DNA of 64,000 bases from Paenibacillus sp. FSL H8-0548 (GTDB taxonomy: Bacteria; Bacillota; Bacilli; Paenibacillales; Paenibacillaceae). The position numbers and the translations under genes are program-made. The notes below the pieces were generated by a model. The model made no database searches, was not told the origin of the DNA, and saw only the letters and a program-made list of their open reading frames with translations. Below, in pieces: positions 27,056-36,271 of this stretch (its first letter is position 1; every line of letters begins with the position of its first letter). The stretch covers positions 7,183,501 through 7,247,500 of the forward strand of contig NZ_CP152049.1 in assembly GCF_038630985.1 (NCBI RefSeq). Direction: 5' to 3'.

Positions 27056-27081
27056 AAAGGTCCTGCGTGTGCAGGACCTTT
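27056..27081. terminator. Strong bidirectional terminator
   Basis: AAGGTCCTGC and GCAGGACCTT form a 10-bp stem with loop GTGT, flanked by an A-run on the left and TTTACTT on the right. It lies between the converging GH5 (27043) and response regulator (27094) genes. Confidence 0.8.
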
Positions 27082-27093
27082 ACTTCTAACCTA

Positions 27094-28209
27094 TTATGAA
27101 TCCAGCTCCATCAGCAGCTGCTCGAACAAAACTGTTACTTCAAACGAAGGGCTTATGCCCATTTCAACATACAAGGAAACTGAGAATTGCTCATAGGCTC
27201 GAATTAGCGCTTCTTTATTTTTCTGTATCGCGAGTGCCCGCATTAGCAGCTGAACCATCTCTTCATCCAGTTCGTTTATCGCGCTTTGTTTCTTCAACAG
27301 TCGAATCGCTTCTGCCGTATCTCCCTTATTCAACAAAAAACCACATATTCGCTGGGAAAATAACATATACATTTGCGAAAACCGTTCAATCTCGCTCCAC
27401 GCCCAAGGGTAAGCGAGATCTCCGAACAGGTCGCCAACATAAAGCTGTTCAAGCTCAAGCGCCTGCTCAATATTCTGATGATGAACCCTCACCATCTGTT
27501 TGCAGCCCTCTTCAAATCTCAATAAATCAATGTGAAATTCATTAAGATTTAATGCATAATGATTGCCATCGGAATGCAGACTCCCCTTAAGTCCATGATC
27601 CTCGAGAAGCTTGCGCAGCTGATACGCTGTTGTGTTCAGATAGGTTTCTGCATTTTTTCGAGGCATACCGCCAAACATATCTTCAATAAGTCTTGCTCTT
27701 GATACCAGCCTGCCTTTATGCATCGACAAATAGGCGAACAACTCCGTGCTTTTGCTCGTCCTCCACTTTACAATATTGTTTTCGGTATTTCGAATTTCTA
27801 TTCGCCCCAGACAATTGAACCACAGCTTAGCTGCAGGGGCAGAGTCTCCAATACATTCGGAAAGAGCCCTTTGGACGGTTTGACGCAGCCTATCCTGAAC
27901 AACAGGCTTCACCATATAGTCATAAGCGTAAACATCGAACGCCGACAGCGCATACTCCTTATGCGAGGTGACGAATACAAGCTTTGTCTGTCTTCCGCTC
28001 TCCCTTAGACGCTGGGCAAACTCAAGTCCGCTCTCCTTCGGCATATGAACATCAATAAAGATCATGTCGATGTCATGATCAAGCATAAATGCACTAGCAG
28101 CTGCCGTCTCATGAAAGCTGCCTACGATCTCAATTCCATCGATCTTGCTAAGCATTCGTTTCATAATCAAATGCATTGCATTTTCATCATCAATAATAAC
28201 AACCCTCAC
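27094..28209 (-). CDS. REC-wHTH-BTAD response regulator
   Basis: This 371-residue regulator has three parts. A receiver domain (VVIIDDENAMHLIMKRML; Asp in MIFIDVHMPKESG; Lys in DYMVKPVV) occupies the first ~115 residues. A winged-helix domain of OmpR/SARP type follows (WRTSKSTELFAYLSMHKGRL ~residue 145). A bacterial transcriptional activator domain with TPR-like helices fills the C-terminal ~150 residues. The GTG start at 28209 has an AGGAGG site and overlaps the kinase stop by 4 bases. This architecture is common in Paenibacillus 7TM-kinase pairs; the regulon is unknown. Confidence 0.85.
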   Translation of the reverse strand: MRVVIIDDENAMHLIMKRMLSKIDGIEIVGSFHETAAASAFMLDHDIDMIFIDVHMPKESGLEFAQRLRESGRQTKLVFVTSHKEYALSAFDVYAYDYMVKPVVQDRLRQTVQRALSECIGDSAPAAKLWFNCLGRIEIRNTENNIVKWRTSKSTELFAYLSMHKGRLVSRARLIEDMFGGMPRKNAETYLNTTAYQLRKLLEDHGLKGSLHSDGNHYALNLNEFHIDLLRFEEGCKQMVRVHHQNIEQALELEQLYVGDLFGDLAYPWAWSEIERFSQMYMLFSQRICGFLLNKGDTAEAIRLLKKQSAINELDEEMVQLLMRALAIQKNKEALIRAYEQFSVSLYVEMGISPSFEVTVLFEQLLMELDS

Positions 28210-29999
28210 CCGGCAGTCCTCCTATCTACATCCTGCGCTGGCTCCGACAGTGGGAGGGTAAAATAAAACGTACTCCCTTGCCCAGAAGCCGTATCGAACC
28301 AGATATGTCCCCCGTTTAATTGAACAAATTCTCGGCATAAGGTGAGGCCCAGCCCAACACCACGCTCCCCGGCGGTTCCAATTGAAGGGACAGGAAAGGC
28401 GTTTTTCTGCAGGAGGGAATCCGCTTGCTCCGCAGGAACCCCCATTCCCGTATCACTTACCGAGATCTTCATTTTTCCATCTGCATGCTCTGCTCTTACT
28501 CGAATTACTCCGCCCTCCTCCGTAAACTTGATTGCATTGGACAGCAGATTGCGGACTATCAAATCCAGCATCTCTTTGTCCGCTACAACATACGTTTCCT
28601 GCGCGACCTCGGATAGGATGCGAATATTTTTGCTTTCACTACGGACTTGCAGCAATTGCGTATTCATCCGTATCGTCTGTGCCAGATTCCTGACCACCGG
28701 ATTGAACACCATTCCGCCGCGCTGGCTCTGAAACCATTCCAGCAGACTTTCTACCAATTGATACGTCTTCTGAATTTGCTGGCCCATTTCAAATACAATT
28801 TCATTATGCTGCTCTCCACAATCCTGCAGCTCTTCCTCCATCAGCTCCATTAAATTCAGAGATACCGCAAGCGGATCACGAATATCGTGGGCCACGACGC
28901 TGAACATTTTGTCCTTAAACGTATTTAGCTCCTGAAGCTGCCTAGCGTTGTTTTGCAGCCGTTCCTCCGTTCGTACCGTTTCCGTTACGTCGGTTAATAG
29001 CAGCATTTTCCCTGCGGGCTTGTGCCTATTGTCTTGAATGAAAGAGATATGAATATTATAAAATCGATCATCCGCTGGTCGGGCAAGCTGAACCTTATTT
29101 TCCTGCAAAGGACCTTGCAGCATTTTCTCAAGCAAATTGGGGTATTTCGCAAATACCTGATCAGCGGGAAGGCCAACCCAATTGTAGTGAATGCCTTCAA
29201 TGACGCGTTTAGCCGAATCGTTGAAGCTCGTTAACGTATTATCCAGGTCAAACACCATAACAGCGTCCTGCATAGAGGCAAATACCTTTTGCAGCACTAG
29301 GGGCGCAAGTCTCAGCATATTAAATTGGTAAATGCCCCACATAAAGAAGATACCGGAGAACAGGAACCCAAAGGCAGAAATATCAATCGATAATTGGAGA
29401 AAGTCGCTTAAATAGATCAAAGTAAAGCCGTAAGGGCCACAGGAACCAATGATCATGAGGGCAATTTGCTTTTTCATCCGGGATGTCGCTTTAAGGAACA
29501 TCTGAATCATTAAGCCCATGCCTACGACAAAAAACGAATAGGAATATATGACGTGGAGTTGATAGAGCGGTCCTTTTTCCAGAATAACCAGAGGGAAGCC
29601 CTCCGAGTAATCTAGACTCATGCTTGTATAAAATAAATGATGCCACTCATTCGTATGATGAGCAATAAAGGTAATCAGGGGAACCATCAGCAGCAGTATG
29701 ACGAACTTCGTACGGACAAGTGATTGGCGCCCCGTATATTGCAGCACCATAATAAACCACAAGATCGTGCCAAAAGGGATTCCGATATATTCGACGCGCA
29801 GCCAGAAGCGTATATGCTCTAGGGAGCCGCTAATAATTTCAAAGGCATAACCAAATGAGTAAAAGGCGCCCGCCAGCACACCCAGCCCATAGCTGATCGC
29901 GATGGGGAGCTCTCTTCTTTTCCAACAAAGATAACTGATGACCAGTGAGCAGCAGGTGGCTGCCATCAGCAACGCTGATAAATACATATTGTATGGCAT
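28206..29999 (-). CDS. 7TM/PAS sensor histidine kinase
   Basis: This is a kinase of about 597 residues. Residues 1-225 form the N-terminal 7TM region of histidine kinases (seven hydrophobic helices). A PAS domain (~residues 240-350, FASMQDAVMVFDLDNTL), the HisKA phosphoacceptor FSVVAHDIRDPLAVSL, and the HATPase domain (IVRNLLSNAIKFTEEGG, VSDTGMGVP, GVGLGLTLCREFV) follow. The frame is open to 30074, but the ATG at 29999 gives the usual start at the first helix. It is translationally coupled to the regulator gene at 27094-28209. Confidence 0.85.
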   Translation of the reverse strand: MPYNMYLSALLMAATCCSLVISYLCWKRRELPIAISYGLGVLAGAFYSFGYAFEIISGSLEHIRFWLRVEYIGIPFGTILWFIMVLQYTGRQSLVRTKFVILLLMVPLITFIAHHTNEWHHLFYTSMSLDYSEGFPLVILEKGPLYQLHVIYSYSFFVVGMGLMIQMFLKATSRMKKQIALMIIGSCGPYGFTLIYLSDFLQLSIDISAFGFLFSGIFFMWGIYQFNMLRLAPLVLQKVFASMQDAVMVFDLDNTLTSFNDSAKRVIEGIHYNWVGLPADQVFAKYPNLLEKMLQGPLQENKVQLARPADDRFYNIHISFIQDNRHKPAGKMLLLTDVTETVRTEERLQNNARQLQELNTFKDKMFSVVAHDIRDPLAVSLNLMELMEEELQDCGEQHNEIVFEMGQQIQKTYQLVESLLEWFQSQRGGMVFNPVVRNLAQTIRMNTQLLQVRSESKNIRILSEVAQETYVVADKEMLDLIVRNLLSNAIKFTEEGGVIRVRAEHADGKMKISVSDTGMGVPAEQADSLLQKNAFPVPSIGTAGERGVGLGLTLCREFVQLNGGHIWFDTASGQGSTFYFTLPLSEPAQDVDRRTAG

Positions 30000-30107
30000 A
30001 GCTGCAAGCCCCCGTGCTGGATTATTATTCTCGTAATTCAAATCCAATATTAGCAGAAAACGCAAAGGAAACATATGGCATCATTTAGGAGCTGTTTATC
30101 AAAATTA

Positions 30108-30149
30108 AAACAAGCTCTCAGACGAATAGGTTCGACTGAGAGCTTGTTT
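30108..30149 (-). terminator. Terminator of the TetR/DUF2798 operon
   Basis: AAACAAGCTCTCAG (30108-30121) pairs perfectly with CTGAGAGCTTGTTT (30136-30149). On the minus strand TTAATTTTG follows. Confidence 0.75.
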
Positions 30150-30187
30150 CACTTATTATAAGTTTTAGTTTCGTTGCATCATGTATA

Positions 30188-30688
30188 TTACGTCAGCACG
30201 GCTTGCTTCTTCTCTTGAGCGGCATGCAGCTTTACCATCGCAAATCGTGCAATGGGTTGAATCACTAAGCACTCAGCGACCAGTACAATTGCGAAGTTTC
30301 TTGGCCAATTCGATAAGAAGTTGCTAAAGGTTTCTGTATTAAAACCATTCCCTACAATGCCACCAATAAGCGTCATACAGAACGACATTCCTACTACAGT
30401 AAATACGATGCGAAATAAAATCTTTGCATTAAAGCTATCCGTTGGTTTTGTGAATTTCGCCACCAATTTTTCTGCAATACGACCAATAAGAACCGGTTCA
30501 AGAATCATGGCAATCACCCACATGATCGGCAACGTCTTAAGGATCATTAAGAGAACATCTTGATTGAATTCCCCAACAGCAAGAATGACACTAAATGTCG
30601 TCATAAATGCAGCTGTAAGTGTAACAATGATGGCACCAAATAACGCGCCCTCTTTCCCGTTTCTTGGCAATCTAGTTTCTTGATTCAT
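30188..30688 (-). CDS. DUF2798-family membrane protein
   Basis: This 166-residue protein has four predicted membrane helices arranged as two similar halves (ALFGAIIVTLTAAFMTTFSV and RIVFTVVGMSFCMTLIGGIV), the pattern of DUF2798 proteins. The function is unknown. The ATG at 30688 has an AAAGGAAG site. It lies 60 bases after the TetR-family gene in the same direction, so it is probably controlled by that repressor. Confidence 0.78.
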   Translation of the reverse strand: MNQETRLPRNGKEGALFGAIIVTLTAAFMTTFSVILAVGEFNQDVLLMILKTLPIMWVIAMILEPVLIGRIAEKLVAKFTKPTDSFNAKILFRIVFTVVGMSFCMTLIGGIVGNGFNTETFSNFLSNWPRNFAIVLVAECLVIQPIARFAMVKLHAAQEKKQAVLT

Positions 30689-30748
30689 TTTTTTCTTCCT
30701 TTCAAATATAGGGTAAAACCGTTAAGCTAATCATACTTTTTCGCATGA

Positions 30749-31312
30749 CTAAACCTTCAGTATATTCGGTAATAGCTTACCGATCGTTTTTAAAGGATCT
30801 GATGATTTTTGCGTTAAACAGAGCATCATCGCGCCTTCAATCGAAGCTGTCAACAACAATGCGGCAGCGGAAGCTGCTTCATTCGAGAAGCCTTCGGATA
30901 CAAGATTCACATAGTATATCTGTTGAATGTTTTCATAAAGTGCACTACATGCGTTGCGAATAGGTTCACTCACGGTGGCCATTTCACTGACAATACTGCT
31001 AAATGTATAGCCAGTAATAGTCCCCTCTGATTCGAAGCTGTGAATGAGCGTATCAATTATGGATTGTGCCGCTTCCTTAGTTGCTGGATGCCTCTTGAAA
31101 ATAGCCTCGATATCTGTCGTAATCGATTCATTTAAGCCGTATAAACAAGTAATTAACAGTTCCTCTTTGCCATTTGGAAAATGATGATAGAGCGCTCCTT
31201 TTGTAACATTGCAGGCTTTTAAAATTTCATTGAGCCCTACACTTTTATAACCTTTTTGCTGAAAAAGGATTGTAGCCATAGCAATCATCCGCGATTTTGT
31301 ATCCACATTCAT
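30749..31312 (-). CDS. TetR/AcrR-family repressor
   Basis: This protein of 187 residues has an N-terminal TetR helix-turn-helix (ATILFQQKGYKSVGLNEILK, then NVTKGALYHHFPNGKEELL). The C-terminal part resembles the LmrA/YxaF-type ligand domain. The ATG at 31312 is chosen over 31333 because of a GGGAGGAAAG site. A candidate operator (31324-31350) overlaps the region just upstream, suggesting autoregulation together with the DUF2798 gene. Confidence 0.83.
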   Translation of the reverse strand: MNVDTKSRMIAMATILFQQKGYKSVGLNEILKACNVTKGALYHHFPNGKEELLITCLYGLNESITTDIEAIFKRHPATKEAAQSIIDTLIHSFESEGTITGYTFSSIVSEMATVSEPIRNACSALYENIQQIYYVNLVSEGFSNEAASAAALLLTASIEGAMMLCLTQKSSDPLKTIGKLLPNILKV

Positions 31313-31323
31313 TCTTTCCTCCC

Positions 31324-31350
31324 AACATACCAACCGGTCTGTTTGTTAGT
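31324..31350. promoter_or_regulatory. Candidate TetR/LmrA-type operator
   Basis: The sequence ACATACCAACCGGTCTGTTT is centred on the palindrome ACCGGT, immediately upstream of the TetR gene. LmrA/YxaF-like repressors recognise GACC-GGTC-type sites in this position. The symmetry outside the core is imperfect. Confidence 0.4.
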
Positions 31351-31517
31351 ATATCAAAATTCATGACTCCGATGTAAGTCTTTTTTCAAAAAAAATTTCA
31401 GCGTATATAAGTTAATCTAAGCATTTATGTTTTGAGCGCTGCGCAGCCCTTCAGAACAATCTTCTAGCTTCGCTAGATCTACATTTTTTAAGTTCAAGTT
31501 ATATCGTTTGATAAATA

Positions 31518-31814
31518 CAGGTGATTGGAATCGCAGACGCATCAGCTCACACTTCTAACGGAAACCACAGACGCTATATCGCCTTTATTTTTCGTTTCAA
31601 GATTGTAACGGAAACACAGGCCTCTATTTGTACCCAACATGCCCGATCTCCCTTCATTTCTGCGGAATAGCGTCTCCCATTTCCGTTAAAATGTGACGCT
31701 AACCAAAAATGGAACTTTAGCGTCTCTGATTTCCGTTAGCTTTCGTTATCCGCTCTCCAGCTGCTGGCGCAGCATCGATATCAACAGGTTAGGAAAACCC
31801 ATACTTTCCTATAT
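31518..31814. repeat. Long non-coding direct repeat, copy 1
   Basis: About 297 bases from CAGGTGATT to the CTTTCCTATATTT boundary recur in the same orientation at 34370-34666 with most positions identical by eye. Inside, a short motif returns in both orientations: TAACGGAAAC beside AGACGCTA, and its mirror TAGCGTCTC beside TTCCGTTA, giving a multi-hairpin structure. No ORF is visible. This copy occupies most of the gene-free stretch 31313-32009, followed directly by the palindromic repeat at 31820. Confidence 0.8.
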
Positions 31815-31819
31815 TTCAA

Positions 31820-31916
31820 GGTGAAACGGCTATCGCCGCCCTTTGGCGACGCTGCGCGTTTCATTCCGGAGAAATATAGAGATAGTATGGCGAAATGATA
31901 TACTTTCCTATATTTC
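31820..31916. repeat. Palindromic interspersed repeat, copy B
   Basis: About 97 bases nearly identical to 15747-15842, including the exactly shared CGTTTCATTCCGGAGAAATA and GAGATAGTATGGCGAAATGA segments. The hairpin arm that differs (TCGCCGCCCTTTGGCGACG versus the 15.7-kb copy) keeps its pairing, which suggests selection for the structure. It abuts the long direct repeat. Confidence 0.7.
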
Positions 31917-31921
31917 AAAAG

Positions 31922-31970
31922 AAGACCCGAGAATAGTCGCTTTTCTCAAAGCGACCATTCTCGGGTCTTT
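31922..31970. terminator. Bidirectional terminator after the MFS gene
   Basis: AAGACCCGAGAATaGTCGC pairs with GCGACcATTCTCGGGTCTT across a loop of about ten bases, with T-rich flanks on both strands. It lies 40 bases beyond the MFS stop codon at 32010. Confidence 0.75.
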
Positions 31971-32009
31971 ATTTTGTTTGCCTATTTACTTCAAGGCTAA
32001 CTCTTCTTC

Positions 32010-33506
32010 CTATGATTCAACAGCTGTTTTTCCGCTCAGAGCAACACTCGGTTTTTCTTCTACTTCCTCGGCCTGCCCCTTACGTTTAATGAAGAAAGAA
32101 AGCAGTAGCCCGACAACGCCGATTCCAATAATGAAAAGGTACGCATCATTAATACCTTGAATAGACGCCTGCACGATCATATCCTTCTGTGAAGAGGAGT
32201 CACCAGCGGCGGCCATATCCTGAAGATGCGACTTAGTACTATTCGTCATAATCGTGACAATCAGAGAGGTACCTATCGCACCAGCCACCTGCTTGATCGT
32301 ATTGGAGATGGCCGTACCATGCGCATGCAGTCTTGTGGGTAGCTGGTTTAGGCCCGCCGTTGTAATTGGCATCAGAAACAAGGCCATCCCGATACGTCGT
32401 CCTGTAGACATCAGAACCAAATACGTAAAACTGGTGGAGTCGGTCAGGTTAACGAAGCCGATTGTTGTCACGATCGTAATAGCCATACCAATAATGGACA
32501 GCCACTTCGCTCCAAACCGATCGAAAAGCTTGCCTGTCACCGGCATCATCAGTCCCATCATAAGTGCTCCAGGAAGCATTAAAAGCCCGGACTCCATAGC
32601 TGTATATCCACGTGCATTCTGCAAATATAGAGGAAGCAGCATCATATCTGCATACATAACCATGGTAACCGCAATATTAATAATGGTCGTTAGGGAGAAC
32701 ATGCTGTATTTAAATGCCCTTAGATCCAGGAGCGGACTCTTGGAAACCAGTTGCCGCCAGGTGAACAAAATCAAGGAGACAATACCTACAGCAAGAAGTA
32801 TAACCACTTCCGCGCTTGACCACCCCTTGCTTGCAGCACTGCTGAAACCGTAAAGAACAGCACCAAATCCGATCGTTGAGAGAAGCGCACCCCAAACATC
32901 AATTTTGGGATAGCTTCGTTCTGTCACATTTTTCAAATAAATTAATGCCACAACTAGAACAATAACAACAAACGGAATCATTCCATAGAACATAGTCTTC
33001 CAAGAATAATGCTCCATGACAAAACCAGCGACTGCAGGCCCGATAGCAGGGGCAAAAATAATGGCTAAACCGACCATTCCCATCGCGGCTCCCCGCTTGT
33101 CAGGAGGAAAAACGGTAAGGATGACATTCATTAGCAGCGGCATAATAATACCAGCGCCAGCCGCTTGAATCAAACGGCCAGTCAGCAATATGTTGAAGTC
33201 ATTCGCTGCTGCCGAAACAATGGTTCCGACGAGAAAAATAAACATAGAAGACAGAAAAAGCTCACGGGTAGTAAACCGATGCATGAGATAGGCTGTTATC
33301 GGAATAAGAACCCCGTTAACCAGCATATATCCGGTTGTTAGCCATTGCGCGGTGGAGGCCTCAATGCTGAAGTCCACCATCAGCTCCGGCAGTGCAACGC
33401 TCATTATGGTTTGATTCAGAACGGCGATGAACGCCCCCAGAATCATAACAAACAATAAAGGACCTTTCTTGATGGTACTGCTGTCAAAAGCTAAGTTTTT
33501 ACTCAT
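32010..33506 (-). CDS. DHA2-family MFS multidrug exporter (EmrB/QacA type)
   Basis: This inner-membrane drug:H+ antiporter of about 498 residues has 14 predicted helices. Motif A-like sequence (AYLMHRFTTRELFLSSMFIF), motif C-like GLAIIFAPAIGPAVAGFV and the conserved ATAQWLTTGYMLVNGV-type segment near residue 50 are visible. The ATG at 33506 is chosen over 33548 for its AAGGGATGGAGCAGG site. It is divergent from a TetR-family regulator with repeated operator-like motifs between them. The drug range is unknown. Confidence 0.87.
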   Translation of the reverse strand: MSKNLAFDSSTIKKGPLLFVMILGAFIAVLNQTIMSVALPELMVDFSIEASTAQWLTTGYMLVNGVLIPITAYLMHRFTTRELFLSSMFIFLVGTIVSAAANDFNILLTGRLIQAAGAGIIMPLLMNVILTVFPPDKRGAAMGMVGLAIIFAPAIGPAVAGFVMEHYSWKTMFYGMIPFVVIVLVVALIYLKNVTERSYPKIDVWGALLSTIGFGAVLYGFSSAASKGWSSAEVVILLAVGIVSLILFTWRQLVSKSPLLDLRAFKYSMFSLTTIINIAVTMVMYADMMLLPLYLQNARGYTAMESGLLMLPGALMMGLMMPVTGKLFDRFGAKWLSIIGMAITIVTTIGFVNLTDSTSFTYLVLMSTGRRIGMALFLMPITTAGLNQLPTRLHAHGTAISNTIKQVAGAIGTSLIVTIMTNSTKSHLQDMAAAGDSSSQKDMIVQASIQGINDAYLFIIGIGVVGLLLSFFIKRKGQAEEVEEKPSVALSGKTAVES

Positions 33507-33653
33507 CCTGCTCCATCCCTTCAAATTTTCCGTGAACCTAATAGACACTCTGTAGTATAATAAGCTCGATGTAAAAGATTATAATTATTTCTCTTATATT
33601 TCACAAACTACAGATTTCCGAAAAATGTTTATTAGTTTACAATCCATCAAAAA

Positions 33654-33701
33654 TTGTCGTCTACTCGGAAAATAAACGACAAAACATGATTGAATTGTCG
33701 T
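33654..33701. promoter_or_regulatory. TTGTCGT motif cluster, candidate TetR operators
   Basis: TTGTCGT occurs at 33654-33660, inverted as ACGACAA at 33676-33682, and again at 33695-33701. The first two make a palindrome with a 15-base spacer. The cluster lies between the MFS gene (start 33506) and the TetR gene (start 33736), as expected for a site controlling both. Confidence 0.5.
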
Positions 33702-33735
33702 ATAGAAAATTTATGAAGAAGGGAATTGAGCGTCT

Positions 33736-34347
33736 TTGTCAACACCACCACCGCGTACCGATCCGCGTGTACTTCGTACACGCCAATTGATTCGAGATGC
33801 ATTTATCGATTTGCTTGAAGAGACTGAGCTTGAGAAAATGACCGTGAACCGGATTGCTGAACGCGCAACCATTAATCGTGTGACCTTTTATCTTCATTAC
33901 CGTGATATTCCAGATATGCTTGAGAAGATGGCAGATGACATGATTGATGTACTTCAAGCTATTCTGAATGATGTTCAAAATCTGTCTCCTTCTATAGATA
34001 GGGATTGGTCCATATTGGTCAAAATACTCGAGCACATCGCAGAAAATTCAAAGTTTTACAAGGTATTGCTCTCTACACAACGCATACCTATTTTCAGCGA
34101 TAGGCTTATGAATCTGATGATTGATATTATTACTACTCGAAAAGAGAGCCGAGACGACTCCTCGTCTACTCCGGCTGTAATCGTCCCGAAAGATATTGCA
34201 ATCTGGTATGGCTCCTCCGCCTTCATCGGCACCATTATTTGCTGGCTTCGCGATGATATGCCCTACACGCCGCTCTTTCTCGCCAAGCAGCTGTCTCTGC
34301 TGTTCCGTTTACATCAAAATACGGACCAGCATGTAGTTCTGGAATGA
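33736..34347 (+). CDS. TetR/AcrR-family regulator
   Basis: This 203-residue regulator has an N-terminal helix-turn-helix (RTRQLIRDAFIDLLEETELE, then RATINRVTFYLHYRDIPDML). Its C-terminal domain resembles TetR_C_33-type proteins. The TTG start at 33736 gives MSTPPPRTDPRVLRTRQL; an AAGGG lies about 12 bases upstream. It is divergent from the MFS exporter and is the likely repressor of that gene. The pair is flanked by direct repeats. Confidence 0.82.
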   Translation: MSTPPPRTDPRVLRTRQLIRDAFIDLLEETELEKMTVNRIAERATINRVTFYLHYRDIPDMLEKMADDMIDVLQAILNDVQNLSPSIDRDWSILVKILEHIAENSKFYKVLLSTQRIPIFSDRLMNLMIDIITTRKESRDDSSSTPAVIVPKDIAIWYGSSAFIGTIICWLRDDMPYTPLFLAKQLSLLFRLHQNTDQHVVLE

Positions 34348-34369
34348 AATCATAACAAAATCACCCTTA

Positions 34370-34666
34370 CAGGTGATTACACATCGCAGACGCGTCAGCT
34401 CGGACTTCTAACGGAAACCAGAGACGCTAAATCGCCTATATATGTCGTTTCAAGATTGTAACGGAAACACGGGCCTCTATTTGTACAAAAGATACACGAT
34501 ATCGCTTCATTTCTGCGTAATAGCGTCTCCCACTTCCGTTAAAATGTGACGCTAACCCAAAATGCAACTTTAGCGTCGCTGGCTTCCGTTAGCTTTCGTT
34601 ATCCCCTCTCCGGCTGCTCGTGCAGCATCGTTATCAATAGGTTTGGAGAATCCATAGTTTCCTATA
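34370..34666. repeat. Long non-coding direct repeat, copy 2
   Basis: This is the second copy of the ~297-base repeat described at 31518. It starts CAGGTGATTACACATCGCAG and ends near TAGTTTCCTATATAA. It follows the TetR stop by 23 bases. The rest of 34348-34888 has no gene that I can support. Confidence 0.8.
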
Positions 34667-34888
34667 TAATAAAAAAGAATCCTCCCCACAACTTGCTTCG
34701 GGCAGAATTCATTTGTAATCTATTAAAAATGCCATATACTTGTTTCCTGCAGTTATTTGACAATTATCGATAAGAAGCCAGTGGTCCTTCAAAATTAACA
34801 ATTGGCTGATATTTATTCAGTAATTCTGCATAGTGCAGATACCGTCACTATCGAGGTCTCCATGCTTCTGATCGGACACGCAGCAAAA

Positions 34889-35206
34889 TCAGAGGCTTGT
34901 CAGCCATGCAGCCAATTCTTCCGTCTGGCTCAGAATAGCTATCGGGTCCCAGTAGCCGGAGCGATCGCTTGTCCATATAAACACGTGATCGTTTTTGATT
35001 GTTGGCAGCGAGCCCCAGATCGGATTAGCTTTGAGCTCATCCAGCGCTTCCGAATCGGAGGTCAGAATAATATAGTCTCCCGCATACTGTGGCAATGCTT
35101 CTGTAGTAAACGAAGCCCAGCCAGGATCGGCCATTTCGGCGGCAATGCCCGCGAATCGCCATAAGAAATAAGCTTGAGGGCACATAATAGGAGCGTATGG
35201 ATTCAC
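34889..35206 (-). pseudogene. C-terminal remnant of a siderophore-binding protein
   Basis: The last ~80 residues (PGWASFTTEALPQYAGDYII, then LDELKANPIWGSLPTIKNDH and SYWDPIAILSQTEE-like text) match the C-terminal lobe of FecB/YfiY-type iron-siderophore binding proteins. The first ~25 residues of the open frame do not fit that family, and no signal peptide or N-terminal lobe is found upstream to 35442. It is a 5'-truncated relic. No permease or ATPase genes lie nearby. Confidence 0.65.
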
Positions 35207-35442
35207 CAGCCCGAAGCGTGATGCGACGAATATCTATGACTTTGCAATGCACGTGATTCCACAGAACAACGAGATCATTTATGTCCATGCCGCATGTAAC
35301 CGCCTTTTCAGTATCTCCTTAAAGCATACCATTGCTCACATTCGAATTCACAAATGATAATTGCAGGCGGAGTCAGGTCCATTACCCTGTCCAAAAATAA
35401 AAGGTTCATCGTTCGTATTTGGAATCGATTTTACCTTTTCAC

Positions 35443-36114
35443 TTATGGTGTCCACTGATCGTGAATGATACCGGCTAGCTTAATATGATCGTCTCCTACC
35501 TTCTCAAAGACAAGGCGCAGGCTGCGCCAGTCTCTCCCCTCGGCTGAAGGATCTGTACCCGCAATATGATATTCTACAAAATCGTAGCTATCCTTTGGAT
35601 ACACCTCATTCAAGTTGCCGATCATTGCACCTTCTCCCAACTCCTCATTCACTGAAATCTCTGCATCCTTAATAAAGTCCGCATCATAGACGAATTGTTT
35701 ATGGTATTCTGAATACGTCAACTCGATGAGATCATCCGTACCAGGGAAAGTCCGCCACACGCGTTTCTTAGTATCCGCCATTGAACCTTCAAGCTCATCA
35801 CTTGCCAATACAATATCAGTCTTTGTGTTAATGTTGGCGTACGGTGAGAATCGAACCCCGTCCGAGCTCAACCAGCCCGCGAGCGTATTCATATCTCCAG
35901 CCTTAAGAGCAGTCATAACCTGTGCCGCCGATTCCTTCAACGTCGGCGTAAGCTCTTCTGCTGGCTGTATCTGTTCGTTCTGCTGCTCCTCTTTAGGTTG
36001 TTTTTGTATCTGCTTCACTGGCTTCGATGCCGCATCCTGAGTCCAACTGCAAGCAGCAAGCGTTAACATGACAACCCCCAAAAATATCAACACGCTGCTT
36101 CTCTTTTTAAACAT
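35443..36114 (-). CDS. Lipoprotein of unknown function
   Basis: This 223-residue protein has a lipoprotein signal peptide (LGVVMLTLAACS, Cys ~22) and a Gln/Glu/Lys-rich linker. A domain of about 160 residues begins TLKESAAQVMTALKAGDMNT, followed by VRFSPYANIN. Similar Paenibacillus lipoproteins exist, but I cannot name a function. The ATG at 36114 has a GGGGGGGAG site. It appears monocistronic. Confidence 0.7.
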   Translation of the reverse strand: MFKKRSSVLIFLGVVMLTLAACSWTQDAASKPVKQIQKQPKEEQQNEQIQPAEELTPTLKESAAQVMTALKAGDMNTLAGWLSSDGVRFSPYANINTKTDIVLASDELEGSMADTKKRVWRTFPGTDDLIELTYSEYHKQFVYDADFIKDAEISVNEELGEGAMIGNLNEVYPKDSYDFVEYHIAGTDPSAEGRDWRSLRLVFEKVGDDHIKLAGIIHDQWTP

Positions 36115-36271
36115 AAGTTCTCCCCCCCCTGCGTTACCTCCTAATGTGATTCATCCTCCTTCTGGAATCTCAACGGCCATCATCTTATTGGCTAATTAAT
36201 CATCTATCTTCAACCATACGGCATAACCATTAGATTGTATGGTGCAAATCGGATGGCATTTACTTTGCGTA

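Noticed and set aside
32254..32853. Plus-strand 199-aa ORF opposite the MFS gene
   Set aside because: It is a long antisense frame caused by membrane-helix codon bias; no ribosome site was seen.
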